A DNA stretch of 33,899 nucleotides from CAVZCK01 sp963798805 (GCA_963798805.1 CAWCVC010000003.1:1-33899), one strand, 5' to 3'; counted from the first letter of the stretch, positions 22,747 to 32,116 are shown. Translations and numbers: made by a program. Notes: generated from the sequence alone by a model not told the origin.

Positions 22747-23850
22747 ATGGCGTTCCGATCCGATCGCCCCTTCAATGATTTGCCGCTGTTGCCGCCGTCC
22801 AGCGATGTCGAGACACGCGCGATTTTGAAGGCTTGTATCGAGGCTCGGGCCGCGCTTGCCGAACTGCGCATCGCAGGGCAGCTCATCCCGAACCAGACTA
22901 TTCTGATCAATTCAATTCCCATCCTTGAAGCACAGGCCAGCTCGGAAATTGAAAACATTGTTACGACAACCGACCGGCTGTTTCGCTTTGCAGGCGCTGA
23001 TTTAGGCCAGGCCGATCCGGCAACACAAGAAGCGCTTCGCTATCGCGCAGCAATCTATCGGGGCTATCAGACATTGTCCGAACGGCCGCTTTCAACAAGG
23101 CTGGCCGTCGAGATCTGCCGAACGATCAAAAATGTTGACATGGATGTTCGCGCCACGCCCGGCACGGCGCTGCTCAACGATGCGACCGGAAAGATCATCT
23201 ACACACCGCCAGAAGGCGTCGAGTTATTGAGACGCATGCTAGCCAATTGGGAACGCTATCTCCATGAGGCCGAGAACGTCGATCCGCTCGTCCGCATGGC
23301 GGTCACGCATTACCAGTTCGAAGCCATTCATCCGTTTACCGATGGCAATGGGCGGACAGGGCGCGTGCTCAATCTTCTGTTTCTCGTCGATAAGAAACTC
23401 CTCGACATTCCGGTTCTGCATCTCAGCCGCTTCATCATCGAGAATAAGACTGAATATTACCGGCTGCTCCTCCAGGTGACGACTGAAGCTGCTTGGGAGC
23501 CCTGGATCCTCTATATGCTCGAAGCCGTACGCGAGACGTCCCTATGGACAACTCAGAAAATCAATGCGATCCGCGATTTGCTGGAAAGAACCGCCCAGTT
23601 TATGCGCGCGGATGCTCCTAAGATTTATTCGCGCGAGCTTACCGAGCTTATCTTCGCCCGACCCTACTGCCGAATTAGTGATCTCGTCGAAGTCGGTATC
23701 GTCAAAAGGCAGTCCGCATCAGAATACCTCAAGACGCTGGCGCGAATCGGCGTGCTGGAGGAGCGCAAGATCGGTCGTGAGAAGCTTTTCATCAATCCCG
23801 AATTGCTTCGGCTACTGACGGACGCGGACAAACCGCAACAAGACGCTTGA
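22747..23850 (+). CDS. Fic-family adenylyltransferase (class II, self-inhibited)
   Basis: A 367-residue Fic protein. The catalytic motif HPFTDGNGRTGR is complete at 195-206 (H195, N201, R206), so transfer of AMP from ATP to a protein hydroxyl is expected. An N-terminal helix carries the autoinhibitory motif SSEIEN (65-70, fits SxxxEN), which defines class II Fic enzymes in which Glu69 blocks productive ATP binding. The C-terminal part (about 295-355: AQFMRADAPKIYSRELTELI, then SASEYLKTLARIGVLEERKI) looks like a winged helix, as in many Fic/DOC proteins of this type. Targets are unknown. The palindromes upstream could be bound by its own winged helix. No separate antitoxin is seen, consistent with class II. 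Confidence 0.92.
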   Translation: MAFRSDRPFNDLPLLPPSSDVETRAILKACIEARAALAELRIAGQLIPNQTILINSIPILEAQASSEIENIVTTTDRLFRFAGADLGQADPATQEALRYRAAIYRGYQTLSERPLSTRLAVEICRTIKNVDMDVRATPGTALLNDATGKIIYTPPEGVELLRRMLANWERYLHEAENVDPLVRMAVTHYQFEAIHPFTDGNGRTGRVLNLLFLVDKKLLDIPVLHLSRFIIENKTEYYRLLLQVTTEAAWEPWILYMLEAVRETSLWTTQKINAIRDLLERTAQFMRADAPKIYSRELTELIFARPYCRISDLVEVGIVKRQSASEYLKTLARIGVLEERKIGREKLFINPELLRLLTDADKPQQDA

Positions 23851-24066
23851 ACCCGCTTCGACCATCGGCTTTGAGCGGCGAACGCCGAATTTTTCTGATC
23901 AGCCAAATACGAGACCGCTGCGACGGCCCCGTTTCAGGCCTCGCACCGAGAATTGCTTCCGGGCTGGCGCGGGACGAGCTTGAGCGACTCGCGATCAACA
24001 CCGCGCGCTGAGGCATTGAAATGCTGTAGTTCTTTTGTAATTCGCAAACGTTCCCGCCTCAAGCGT

Positions 24067-25335
24067 TCAGCCTTTACGCCACGGCCTGATGACGATGTCC
24101 TTTGTCACCGTCACGGTGAAGCGGTAACCGGGGCGGATTTCGAGCGTCGGCTGGATGTGGGTGTTACGCCGGGCGATTTCTTGACCGAGCTGACCGAGTT
24201 GCTGACCAAGGCCCGCGGCGATGCTTTGCTGGGCGTTGAGGCCGTTCGTGCCGGTGTTCTGACCGCCTTGCGATATCTGGATGCCGGCAGAGAACACCGA
24301 CAAGAGCAGCGCATTGCCGAACATCTTCCAGAAATGATTATTGACGCTGTCATGGAGGCCGGCATGGCCGCTCTCGTCGGTGCCGGGCATTTTGCCGAGA
24401 TCGATGGATGAGGCATCGGGATAGATGATGCGCGTCCAGGCGACGAGCACGCGCTCCTGGCCCGTGGTAACGGCATTGTCGTAGATGCCGATCAGCTTTG
24501 CGCCTTGCGGGATGAGGATATAGCGCCCAGTGGCGGTGTCATAGACGTTCTCCGTCACCTGCCCGATGATCTGGCCCGGCAGGTCGCTGTCGATGCCACC
24601 GATCAGGATCGCCGGGATCACGGTTCCCGCCTTGACTTCGTAAGGCGAGAGCGGCGCTTCCCGCCCGCCGGACAGGTAGTTCTCGCTTCCTCCCTGCGGT
24701 GCGCGGTCGGTCAGAAAGGCGCGCTTTTCAGCGGCGCGATTGATATCCTCTTCGTTGTCGCCACTCCCCAATTTCCGCTGATGCAATGCCTCCGCGGCGT
24801 AGAGCGAAGCGAGCTGACCGCTGAGGCCGGGCGGCGAGACTTCGGCAGATGGTCTCGCTTCCCGCCTTTGCAAGGCTGGCGCCGGGCCGCCTTGGATCTT
24901 CGTCGGAGCCCCGATCGCCTGGCGCAGGCGCTGATTGCGCAGCTCGATGAGGCGCTTGCGCTCCTGGAAATAGCGCTCCCACTCCTCGGCATAAGGATCA
25001 ACTGCTTCCGGGATGGGCGACGGCTTGTCGGCCGGGGGAGCGGCCTTCGGCACCGGCTGCACTGGAAACTGCCTGGCCGGAATCAAGCCGCCATCCGGGG
25101 CGTCGTCGAAGAGATGATTGAGATTGGCGGGTTCAGGGCGGGTTTCGGATTCGGCGGCTCTTCGCCGGATCTCGGCGAGGCGCATCTGGTAGGTGTAGGT
25201 CACCGTGCCAAGGATGAGGAGCAGCATCAGCCCGGCGATGAAGAGGGGCACCCGGTTGAGGCGCCTGACCCCATCGCCCCGCTTTGGCCGTCGGCCAAGG
25301 AGGCCCGGATCATGGTCTTGATCTTCGTCTATCAT
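24067..25335 (-). CDS. trbI: Conjugal transfer protein TrbI (VirB10-like)
   Basis: A 422-residue VirB10/TrbI protein, which spans from the inner membrane to the outer-membrane core complex of the type IV secretion channel. A short cytoplasmic head is followed by a membrane helix (about 29-49, VPLFIAGLMLLLILGTVTYT), a Pro-rich periplasmic linker (about 85-160) and the C-terminal VirB10 beta-barrel domain (about 225-420: SPYEVKAGTVIPAILIGGID, YILIPQGAKLIGIYDN, RVLVAWTRIIYPDASSIDLG, and the antenna region around HFWKMFGNALLLSVF). The ATG overlaps the trbH-like stop by four bases. It is the last gene of the operon; the DUF2274 gene often found after trbI is absent. Confidence 0.95.
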   Translation of the reverse strand: MIDEDQDHDPGLLGRRPKRGDGVRRLNRVPLFIAGLMLLLILGTVTYTYQMRLAEIRRRAAESETRPEPANLNHLFDDAPDGGLIPARQFPVQPVPKAAPPADKPSPIPEAVDPYAEEWERYFQERKRLIELRNQRLRQAIGAPTKIQGGPAPALQRREARPSAEVSPPGLSGQLASLYAAEALHQRKLGSGDNEEDINRAAEKRAFLTDRAPQGGSENYLSGGREAPLSPYEVKAGTVIPAILIGGIDSDLPGQIIGQVTENVYDTATGRYILIPQGAKLIGIYDNAVTTGQERVLVAWTRIIYPDASSIDLGKMPGTDESGHAGLHDSVNNHFWKMFGNALLLSVFSAGIQISQGGQNTGTNGLNAQQSIAAGLGQQLGQLGQEIARRNTHIQPTLEIRPGYRFTVTVTKDIVIRPWRKG

Positions 25336-25910
25336 CGGCCGGCCTCCCGGACGGCCAGAGGCACGCTGGCAACAAGCTGCCCATCCCCGCCACGCGACAG
25401 CAGGGTCGAGGCCTCGGTATCATCGAGGCTGACCCGCAGCACATAGCCGCTCGAATAGGCGGTGATGAGAATGCGCAAGTGATGCACATCGGACGCGTGG
25501 GCGTCTTCCGCCGCAAAGCTGTAGCCCTGGGCTTCGAGCTGGGACTTCAGCTTTGGCGTGAGCCGATCGCTTTGAGCAATTGCCGGTGGCTCGAGGAGAA
25601 TCGGTTTTTCACCTGGCGCAATGCGATTTGCCACCCAGGCGGCAACCGTTACCGCAACGATTTGCGCGTCGGGGTCTTCGAGATCCTCAACCCATGACGC
25701 ATTGGCGCGCAGCAGGGCGCAGGCGCTGAGGGAAGCCGCTGCGATCAGCGCGAATATGAACAGCAAGCATCGCAACGGGCGATCATGCTTAAGGCCCGGG
25801 GGCTCGGCAATGGGAGCCGTAAGACGAGCGGGCCGATCCCTATTCGGGCGGACATAGGCGAGCACCCGAAATAGAATGTATCGATCCAGGCGGCGGGGGT
25901 GGCGCATCAC
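25332..25910 (-). CDS. trbH: TrbH-like conjugal transfer lipoprotein
   Basis: A 192-residue protein if started at GTG 25910, which overlaps the trbG stop by GTGA; an ATG three bases further is equally possible. A lipoprotein signal appears only internally: LRCLLFIFALIAAASLSAC with the lipobox cysteine at residue 64. A TTG at 25775 would start exactly there and give a standard 19-residue signal, but it has no clear ribosome-binding site. The mature part (VTVAAWVANRIAPGEKPILL, LTPKLKSQLEAQGYSF, HLRILITAYSSGYVLRVSLD) fits TrbH, an outer-membrane lipoprotein of Ti/RP4-type transfer systems. The position between trbG and trbI agrees. Confidence 0.75.
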   Translation of the reverse strand: MMRHPRRLDRYILFRVLAYVRPNRDRPARLTAPIAEPPGLKHDRPLRCLLFIFALIAAASLSACALLRANASWVEDLEDPDAQIVAVTVAAWVANRIAPGEKPILLEPPAIAQSDRLTPKLKSQLEAQGYSFAAEDAHASDVHHLRILITAYSSGYVLRVSLDDTEASTLLSRGGDGQLVASVPLAVREAGR

Positions 25911-26878
25911 GGCCTCCCATTGCGGGTGATCTTTACCGTCGCCTGGTCCCAGCCGACGCCGCTGATCAGGGCGGCCTGCTCCAGCACCTTGTCGACCTCG
26001 AAGCGGCCATTGACATAGCGGTAGTTGACCAGCTGTTTCGTCGGCTCGGTGAACAGCCCGTCATCACCAGCAAGCGCAACCAGTGCCGGCAGATCGCCAT
26101 GGGCGATCTCGCGCGGGAACTGGATGTAGGTCTTGGCCCCATTCGAATAGACCCGGATCGGACGCCAGGAGGGATGGTCGCCGGAGATTGAGTAAGCGAA
26201 ATCGAGATTGGCCGCGCTTGCCTCAGGCTCGGCGCGGAGCGAGGCTTCGCGCAAATGATCCTGACGCACCCGGTAGGCGCTCCATTCGGCGCGCATATCA
26301 TCTGGATAGAAGAAGGAAACGCGCGGCATCCAATCCGTCCGGCGGCTGACGAGCTTGATCGTATAGGCGCGGCGGTTGGTGGTGATGACCAGATTGGTGA
26401 CGAGGCCGATATCGGTCGGCTTGATCATCACATGGGTGGTGAGATTGTCGCCACCTTGCGTCGCCGGCGTGATCTGCCAGCGCACGCCGTCGCCGATATT
26501 GATATCGTTGACGACCTCGCCTGGCTGCAGCACCAGATCGCAGACATAGAGCGGCGCGCAGACCACGACCGGCAGGGTCGAGCCGAAGATGAAGACGACG
26601 CTGCCATCCTCGCCGCGTGCCGGGAAATCCGGATTGTCCGCCCATTGCCGCCCATAACGGATGCCTTGCTGTTCTTTGGGCGTCAGCCGCAAATTCGGCC
26701 CGGTGAGCGGCGTAATCGGCGGCGGCGGCCGATGCGCGATCGTGGGCGACGTTTCACCCGCATCCTTGCTGCTATCGGCGAGCGTCGGCTTCCAGCCTTC
26801 CGCGCCGCGCCTCTCTTGGCCCCTCGCCGCTGTTGCCGGCAGTGCTGCTAAAGCAATGAGCAAAACAGCCTTTCGCAT
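25907..26878 (-). CDS. trbG: Conjugal transfer protein TrbG (VirB9-like)
   Basis: A 323-residue VirB9/TrbG protein of the outer-membrane core of the conjugative channel. A signal peptide occupies residues 1-20 (MRKAVLLIALAALPATAARG), followed by a Pro-rich stretch with ITPLTGPNLRLTPKEQQGIR. The VirB9 N-domain has DGSVVFIFGSTLPVVVCAPL, YVCDLVLQPGEVVNDINIGD and the VTNLVITTNRRAYTIKLVSR strand; the C-domain has ISGDHPSWRPIRVYSNGAKT and YIQFPREI. Two cysteines (CAPLYVC) may form a disulphide. It starts 25 bases after trbF. Confidence 0.95.
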   Translation of the reverse strand: MRKAVLLIALAALPATAARGQERRGAEGWKPTLADSSKDAGETSPTIAHRPPPPITPLTGPNLRLTPKEQQGIRYGRQWADNPDFPARGEDGSVVFIFGSTLPVVVCAPLYVCDLVLQPGEVVNDINIGDGVRWQITPATQGGDNLTTHVMIKPTDIGLVTNLVITTNRRAYTIKLVSRRTDWMPRVSFFYPDDMRAEWSAYRVRQDHLREASLRAEPEASAANLDFAYSISGDHPSWRPIRVYSNGAKTYIQFPREIAHGDLPALVALAGDDGLFTEPTKQLVNYRYVNGRFEVDKVLEQAALISGVGWDQATVKITRNGRP

Positions 26879-26903
26879 GACATGATGCCCCCTCTATTGG
26901 CGT

Positions 26904-27581
26904 TCAGAGACGCCGCGCCCAATGAAATGCATTGATGTAGAGGCCGCTTGGATTGATCCGCAGCGTTGCCTCGTCCGTCGGTGGGTTGAAGCTGATATTG
27001 ACGGTTGCCTGATATTCGCTGGAGCTGAGGCGCGCGCCGTCGCGTTCGCGCACATCCTCCCGCCATTCGAGCCGCCAGCTGTCGCCGGAGATTGGCAGCA
27101 CCAACTCCACCTCGACGGCGACGGTTTCGGTCTTGGCGCGCTCGAATGGGGCGGTCGCGCGCATATAGTCGTTGAGCGCGCCAAAAGCGTCGCCCCGGCG
27201 GTTGATCATTGCGTAGCCTTCCTTGACGAGGGCGCGCTGGGCGCCGGCATCGACATAAACGCTCCGGACCGCGGTCACCCAGCGGGCGAGCTGGGCGACA
27301 ATGACGGGCTCATCCGGCCGTTCGGCTCGATCGGCTCGGGTAACGGCGACGGCCGAACCGAGCTTGTCGACCTTCACCACATAGGGAACGACCTGGTTCT
27401 GGCCGGCGATCATGACCAGGCCGACGGTTGCAACCGCGGCAATGCCGAGCGCGATGAGAGCCGTCAGCCGCCAGGCATAGGCCTGGGCGATATAGCTGCC
27501 ATAGCGCTCATTCCACTCCTGCCGTGCTGCAAGATAGGGGTTGAGATTTTGGGCAGTCTTGTCCCGATCGAAGGGCTTCAT
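26904..27581 (-). CDS. trbF: Conjugal transfer protein TrbF (VirB8-like)
   Basis: A 225-residue VirB8/TrbF inner-membrane protein. The ATG at 27581 is preferred because ggagaaga lies upstream and the protein then begins MKPFDRDKTAQNLNPYLAAR, typical of the family; a longer frame runs upstream over the trbL end but is low-complexity shadow. A short cytoplasmic part leads to one membrane helix (about 38-60) and a periplasmic NTF2-like domain (QVVPYVVKVDKLG, VYVDAGAQRALVKEGYAMIN, SSSEYQATVNISFNPP). VirB8 proteins contact most other channel components and nucleate assembly. It lies 46 bases after trbL. Confidence 0.95.
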   Translation of the reverse strand: MKPFDRDKTAQNLNPYLAARQEWNERYGSYIAQAYAWRLTALIALGIAAVATVGLVMIAGQNQVVPYVVKVDKLGSAVAVTRADRAERPDEPVIVAQLARWVTAVRSVYVDAGAQRALVKEGYAMINRRGDAFGALNDYMRATAPFERAKTETVAVEVELVLPISGDSWRLEWREDVRERDGARLSSSEYQATVNISFNPPTDEATLRINPSGLYINAFHWARRL

Positions 27582-27627
27582 TGGTGTCTTCTCCGATTGC
27601 AACGGGGTTTCGGCCGCGAGAGAAGGC

Positions 27628-28902
27628 TCAGCCGGCCGTATCGTCGCCGCCGCCTTCGGGGCCGGCGTCTCTCTCCACGCGCATTTGCCGGGTCTGATCG
27701 GCGCGAGAGCGGACGGCGCGCCGCCGGGCTCTTGAGCTTTGGCGCTCCGCTTCCATGGCATCGGACCATTTCGCCATGCGGCCGCCGAGCCGGCTGCCGA
27801 TGTCGATAACGGCCTGCCGGCCGAGATTGCGGGCGGTGCTCGTGGGAATGAAAGCGGCCCGACCAAGCGCCGTCTGCGGCGCAGTGCCTTCGGCCTCGGC
27901 GGCGGCGAGCTGCTCGCTTGCCAAGCGCGCCGCGCTCCGCGTTGCCATTGTTCCACCGACAACGCCGGCAACCGCGCCGCCGGCAAGGCCTGCTGCCGTC
28001 GCATAGAGGCCCGCGCCGCTTGCCAGGCTGGTGCCGTTGATCAGCGACTGGACCATTTCGGGAATGAGCCTGGTGATGGCGACGAAGATGATCGAGACGC
28101 CGACCAGCACGAAAATGCTGGTAAGCGAGGCCGAGGAGAGCGAGGAGGCGCCGGCGGCAACCGAGGTCCAGGGCTCGACGATGGCGAGGGTGAGGCCGGC
28201 CAGAAGCTGGATGATGAACAGCTTGGCGCCAACGCTCATGCAATATTGAAAGATGCGGATCGCGTAGTCCTTGGTCCAGCGCGAGCCGCCAAAGCCCATG
28301 AACAAGACGCCGGCCGAAATCACGATGTAGGATTCAACCAGCGCCACGATCAGCGAGGCAGCGATCAGGCCGAAGGACAGGAGGATGAAGAATCCGGCGA
28401 CGACCAGAATGAGATTGTGAACCAGGTTCCAGTTGCTCGAAGCGTCATAAAGGGCGGTTGCCAGCTTCACCCCAACATCAAAAATGTCGGAGGGCCTGAT
28501 GAGATTGGTTCCCCCGGCAAGATTGGCGGCTTGCTGAAAGCTCGTCACGATCGCGCTCGCCCAATCCGCCGAGAACTGCAAAAGCGCGGCAAAGAAGCCG
28601 ATGAAGAGGATTTGATTGACAAGGGCGGCGAGCCATTCCCCCAAATCCGCGCCGCGGAAGGCCAGCTGAATCGCCGCCCAGGTGAATTCAATGACGGCGA
28701 GGATCCAGAACAGGCTGATGGCGAGCCCGGCAAGGCGGCCCTGCCAGTTCCGCGTCGCCACCTGAAAGCTGTCGAGGATGCAGTCGAGGGTGTTGTTGCC
28801 TTCAATGACGCAGCGCGTCTGGGCAATGGCATCGCCCGCGAAAACGATCGAGGCCGCGGCAAGGACGAGACCGGCAATGGCAAGGCTCTTGGCGAAACGC
28901 AT
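27628..28902 (-). CDS. trbL: Conjugal transfer protein TrbL (VirB6-like)
   Basis: A 424-residue polytopic membrane protein. Residues 1-27 are a signal-like helix, followed by about six membrane helices to residue 300 and a cytoplasmic, Ala/Arg-rich tail (about 300-424) ending in Gly/Asp repeats. The VirB6/TrbL region shows GLAISLFWILAVIEFTWAAI, VNQILFIGFFAALLQFSADW, ALVESYIVISAGVLFMGFGG and SRWTKDYAIRIFQYCMSVGA, which is characteristic. TrbL forms the inner-membrane channel for DNA passage. It begins three bases after trbJ; no trbK entry-exclusion gene fits between them, unlike in Ti plasmids. Confidence 0.95.
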   Translation of the reverse strand: MRFAKSLAIAGLVLAAASIVFAGDAIAQTRCVIEGNNTLDCILDSFQVATRNWQGRLAGLAISLFWILAVIEFTWAAIQLAFRGADLGEWLAALVNQILFIGFFAALLQFSADWASAIVTSFQQAANLAGGTNLIRPSDIFDVGVKLATALYDASSNWNLVHNLILVVAGFFILLSFGLIAASLIVALVESYIVISAGVLFMGFGGSRWTKDYAIRIFQYCMSVGAKLFIIQLLAGLTLAIVEPWTSVAAGASSLSSASLTSIFVLVGVSIIFVAITRLIPEMVQSLINGTSLASGAGLYATAAGLAGGAVAGVVGGTMATRSAARLASEQLAAAEAEGTAPQTALGRAAFIPTSTARNLGRQAVIDIGSRLGGRMAKWSDAMEAERQSSRARRRAVRSRADQTRQMRVERDAGPEGGGDDTAG

Positions 28903-28905
28903 GGG

Positions 28906-29664
28906 TCAATATCCCTTTCCATCGCCGGTCTTGATGGCGTCGCGGCCGGAATTGATAAAATTCCGGTAGGCGGCGCCCTCGGTGGCTTGCCGATCCGTCT
29001 GGGTCTGAATGAAATTCGCCTGGAGCTGCAGCTGGGTGAGGATGAGGAGGCGCAGCTTTTGGGTCTGCCGCGCCGCGGCGAGCGCGATCTGGTTGGCGAC
29101 CTGCAGCGCCTGCATCCGGCCTTGCGCGGTCGTCGCAAGGCTGTCCAGCTCCGCGAGGTCGCTTGCTTCGTCGCCCTCGATTTGACTGACTTGCAGATTT
29201 GCCGCCTTGAGGGTTGTCAGCACGCTCGAATTGGTCTCCTCAGACCACTGCCGATATTTGGCGTCAAGCGTTTGCGGATCGAGCTTGTCGCGGACATAGG
29301 CGCTGTAGTCCTTATATTTGGCGGCGAATTTGCCATCCAGATCGGTGGAGGTGATGGAGAGCGATTTCGCCTGATCGAGGAGCGCCGTAACCTGACGGAT
29401 TTCGCTTGAGGAATTGCCGAAGCGAAAGGCTTCAAGGCCTTTGGTGTTGAGGACCATATTCTCATAGCGCTTGATCGCTGATTGAACGAGCTCGACCTGG
29501 CGCGCCAGCTGATCGGCGAGCTGAAGATTATTGGCGAGCTGGGTGAGCTCGGTGCCGCAATTTGCGCAGGTGACGACCTGGGCGGCGACAGGCTTCGCCA
29601 TGAGGCCAAATCCGCACGCCAGGAAAAGCCGCGCGACGGGAAATGCTCTAATCGGCCGTTTCAT
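28906..29664 (-). CDS. trbJ: Conjugal transfer protein TrbJ (VirB5-like)
   Basis: A 252-residue TrbJ protein. A signal peptide covers residues 1-28 (ending PVAA-Q) and is followed by CANCGTELTQLANNLQLADQ, a hallmark of TrbJ. The remainder is mostly alpha-helical (QVELVQSAIKRYENMVLNTK, AANLQVSQIEGDEASDLAEL, ALQVANQIALAAARQTQKLR). VirB5/TrbJ proteins are minor pilus-tip components. The start overlaps the end of trbE by 17 bases, implying tight translational coupling. Confidence 0.93.
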   Translation of the reverse strand: MKRPIRAFPVARLFLACGFGLMAKPVAAQVVTCANCGTELTQLANNLQLADQLARQVELVQSAIKRYENMVLNTKGLEAFRFGNSSSEIRQVTALLDQAKSLSITSTDLDGKFAAKYKDYSAYVRDKLDPQTLDAKYRQWSEETNSSVLTTLKAANLQVSQIEGDEASDLAELDSLATTAQGRMQALQVANQIALAAARQTQKLRLLILTQLQLQANFIQTQTDRQATEGAAYRNFINSGRDAIKTGDGKGY

Positions 29665-32116
29665 GCTTCACTCCATTCTCCTCGAGCCAGAAATAGGGCC
29701 AGGCCTCGCCATGGCGGGCCTGTAGTGCCCTGATCGCGGTGATTTGCTCCTTGGAGGAGGCGCCGGCAAAAGCGAGCGCTATGGGGCCAAGCCCCAATTC
29801 GAACTGGCGGCGTCCTTCGGGCGAGATGGCGTAGTAATGCCGCTTCTTGATCCCACTCTGGGTGATGGCGATCTCGGCATCATTCAGTCCGAACATCGCA
29901 TAGATGTCGCGGGGACCGAGCACGGGCCCCGAGCCGGATTTGTCCGCCTCTTCATTGGGAAGAAGAATCTTGGTCGGGCAGGCTTCCAGAAGCACGTCGA
30001 AGAGCTTGGAATTCACCGCATCGGAAAGGCTCTGCGTTGCCAAAACGACAGCGCAATTGGCCTTGCGCAGCACCTTCAGCCATTCGCGGATTTTTTCGCG
30101 GAAGACGGGATGGCCGAGCATGATCCAAGCTTCATCGATGAGAAGGAGCGCCGGCGCGCCATCCAGCGAGCGCTCAAAACGGCGGAAGAGATAGAGCAGG
30201 ACCGGAATGAGGCTGCGCTCGCCGAGCCCCATCAGCTCATCGACCTCGAACACGGAGAAATCGCTGTCGGCGAGTCCCTCCTCTCGGGCGTCGAGTAGCC
30301 GCCCGAGCGGCCCCTCGATCGTATAGGCGGAGAGGGCAGCCCGAATATCGGTGTCCTGGACGGTTGCCAGAAAGTCGGTCAGCGTTCGGCCACCACCTTG
30401 TGCCTGGCGCATAAGCGTAACGGCGCGGTGGATTTCCTGTTTCTGGCGCGGCGTCGGATGGGCGCCGGATTGCAACTCATGAGCGACGGCAATCCACTCC
30501 TCCGCCCAGGCTGCATCGCTGTCGCTGTCGAGCCGGCCGAGCGGACAAAGACCCGGCGAGGCCTCGTCGCCGCCAAGATCGTAATGGGCGCCGCCACAAG
30601 CCGTTGCCAGGGCAAAGATCGAGCGGCCCTTGTCGAAGACCGTGATCTTCGCCTTGGCGTAGCGGCGGAACTGCGCCGCGATCATGGCCAGCAGCACCGA
30701 CTTGCCCGAGCCGGTTGGGCCAAAAATCAGCGTATGGCCGACATCCGACACATGCAGATTGAGCCGGAAAGGCGTGGCTCCAGTGGTTGCCGCATGCATG
30801 AGCGGCGGCGCCCCTGGCGGATAGAGCGGGCTGGGATTTTTATCGAGGCCGGGCCATTTCGCCGACAGCGGCACGAGGTCGGCGAGATTGAGCGAATGAA
30901 TGAGCGGCCGGCGGACATTGGGAAACGCATGGCCGGGAAGTGATCCAAGCCAGGCTTCCATGGTATTGACGGTCTCGATGCGGCAGGCAAAGCCAAGACC
31001 GCGGATTTGCCTGGCAATGAGCCTTGCTTGCTCGGCAAGTGCGGCGCGGCTCTCGCCCATCAGCACAATGACGGGGGTGTAAAAGCCGAAGCTGACAAGG
31101 GCGCTGCTTGCCTCGCTGATGGCGCGTTCGGTCTCCTCGGCCATGAGGACAGCGTCTTCATTGACGATGCCGCCTTGCGTGCGAAAGACCTGGGTCCAGA
31201 AGCCGCGTTTCAGCTGCAGCCATTTGCGCCGGTACCGGGAAAGCTCGCGCCCGGCGTCAAGCGCATCCAGCGGGCAGAAGCGGGTGGAGAAGCGATAGGC
31301 AACCGGCACATCGTCGAGCACCGCAAGCATGAGCGGAAAACTCTCATGCGGAAACCCCTCGATGGCGAGACAGGCGATGAAATGCTCGCCGATCTTCGGG
31401 GTGTCGCCCGGCCAGAGTTCCTGGCCGCCAATGACGGCGTCAAGATACATGGCGCAGGGCGGAATGTTGAGGCCTGAGAGAATGCCGGTCAGGCAGAACT
31501 GCAGATAGTTGACGAGTTCGTCCTGCAGATGCGCGCGGCCGAAAGCATCGGTGACCTCAAAGCCGCCCATGCGGCGCAGTCTCAAGAGGTCGCTGAGGGC
31601 GTCCTCGACGTCGCTAAGTATGCGCTTGAAACCGGTAAGCTGGCGCTCGCTGGGCGGTACGGCCTCCCCCTCGCCGTCATCGTCATAGATGAAGTCGATG
31701 ATCTTCGTCTGCCGGCGCAGGGGCGGGGTATACATCAGGATCAGCGCGTGCTCGGTTTCGAAATGCGCGCCCTCCTTCAGGAATTGTGCCCGCCGCTCAT
31801 CATCGATCATGGCGCTGATCGGATCGGGAAAATGCGAGGCCGAGCGCGGCGGATAGGCGGCGGCCGGCAGGCGGACCGCATCGAACCAGAGTGCCCATTC
31901 GCCCCCAAGCCGGGCAATGGCGGCATTGACCCTAGCGGTGAGCTGGTTGCGCTCAGCCGGCGTCAGGCTGGCGGCTTCGGGGCCGCGGAAGAACCAGCCG
32001 GTGATCAGCGAGCCATCCTTGCCGAGTACGATGCCTTCATCGATCAGCGCCGCCCAGTTGAGCAGGTCGGCGACGCCCCTCGCCTTGTCGCGGAATTGTT
32101 TGAGCGCCAGCATCAT
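29648..32116 (-). CDS. trbE: Conjugal transfer ATPase TrbE (VirB4-like)
   Basis: An 822-residue VirB4/TrbE ATPase that powers pilus assembly and substrate transfer at the inner membrane. The N-terminal CagE/TrbE domain (about 1-400) includes LNWAALIDEGIVLGKDGSLI and GWFFRGPEAASLTPAERNQL. The Walker A motif GPTGSGKSVLL is at about 465-475, Walker B LLLIDEAWIMLGHP at about 655-668, and the ATQSLSDAVNSKLFDVLLEA segment follows. The length agrees with the family. The gene starts with ATGATG directly at the stop of trbD. Confidence 0.97.
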   Translation of the reverse strand: MMLALKQFRDKARGVADLLNWAALIDEGIVLGKDGSLITGWFFRGPEAASLTPAERNQLTARVNAAIARLGGEWALWFDAVRLPAAAYPPRSASHFPDPISAMIDDERRAQFLKEGAHFETEHALILMYTPPLRRQTKIIDFIYDDDGEGEAVPPSERQLTGFKRILSDVEDALSDLLRLRRMGGFEVTDAFGRAHLQDELVNYLQFCLTGILSGLNIPPCAMYLDAVIGGQELWPGDTPKIGEHFIACLAIEGFPHESFPLMLAVLDDVPVAYRFSTRFCPLDALDAGRELSRYRRKWLQLKRGFWTQVFRTQGGIVNEDAVLMAEETERAISEASSALVSFGFYTPVIVLMGESRAALAEQARLIARQIRGLGFACRIETVNTMEAWLGSLPGHAFPNVRRPLIHSLNLADLVPLSAKWPGLDKNPSPLYPPGAPPLMHAATTGATPFRLNLHVSDVGHTLIFGPTGSGKSVLLAMIAAQFRRYAKAKITVFDKGRSIFALATACGGAHYDLGGDEASPGLCPLGRLDSDSDAAWAEEWIAVAHELQSGAHPTPRQKQEIHRAVTLMRQAQGGGRTLTDFLATVQDTDIRAALSAYTIEGPLGRLLDAREEGLADSDFSVFEVDELMGLGERSLIPVLLYLFRRFERSLDGAPALLLIDEAWIMLGHPVFREKIREWLKVLRKANCAVVLATQSLSDAVNSKLFDVLLEACPTKILLPNEEADKSGSGPVLGPRDIYAMFGLNDAEIAITQSGIKKRHYYAISPEGRRQFELGLGPIALAFAGASSKEQITAIRALQARHGEAWPYFWLEENGVKHETAD

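Noticed and set aside
23847..24011. A 54-codon plus-strand frame starting with TTG at a TTGA overlap with the fic stop
   Set aside because: No family resemblance, no ribosome-binding site of its own and Arg-rich composition. The overlap alone is not enough to call a gene.
27582..28004. N-terminal extension of the trbF frame over the end of trbL
   Set aside because: Low-complexity Arg/Pro/Ala translation that is the shadow of trbL in another frame; a good Shine-Dalgarno sequence and the family start are at 27581.
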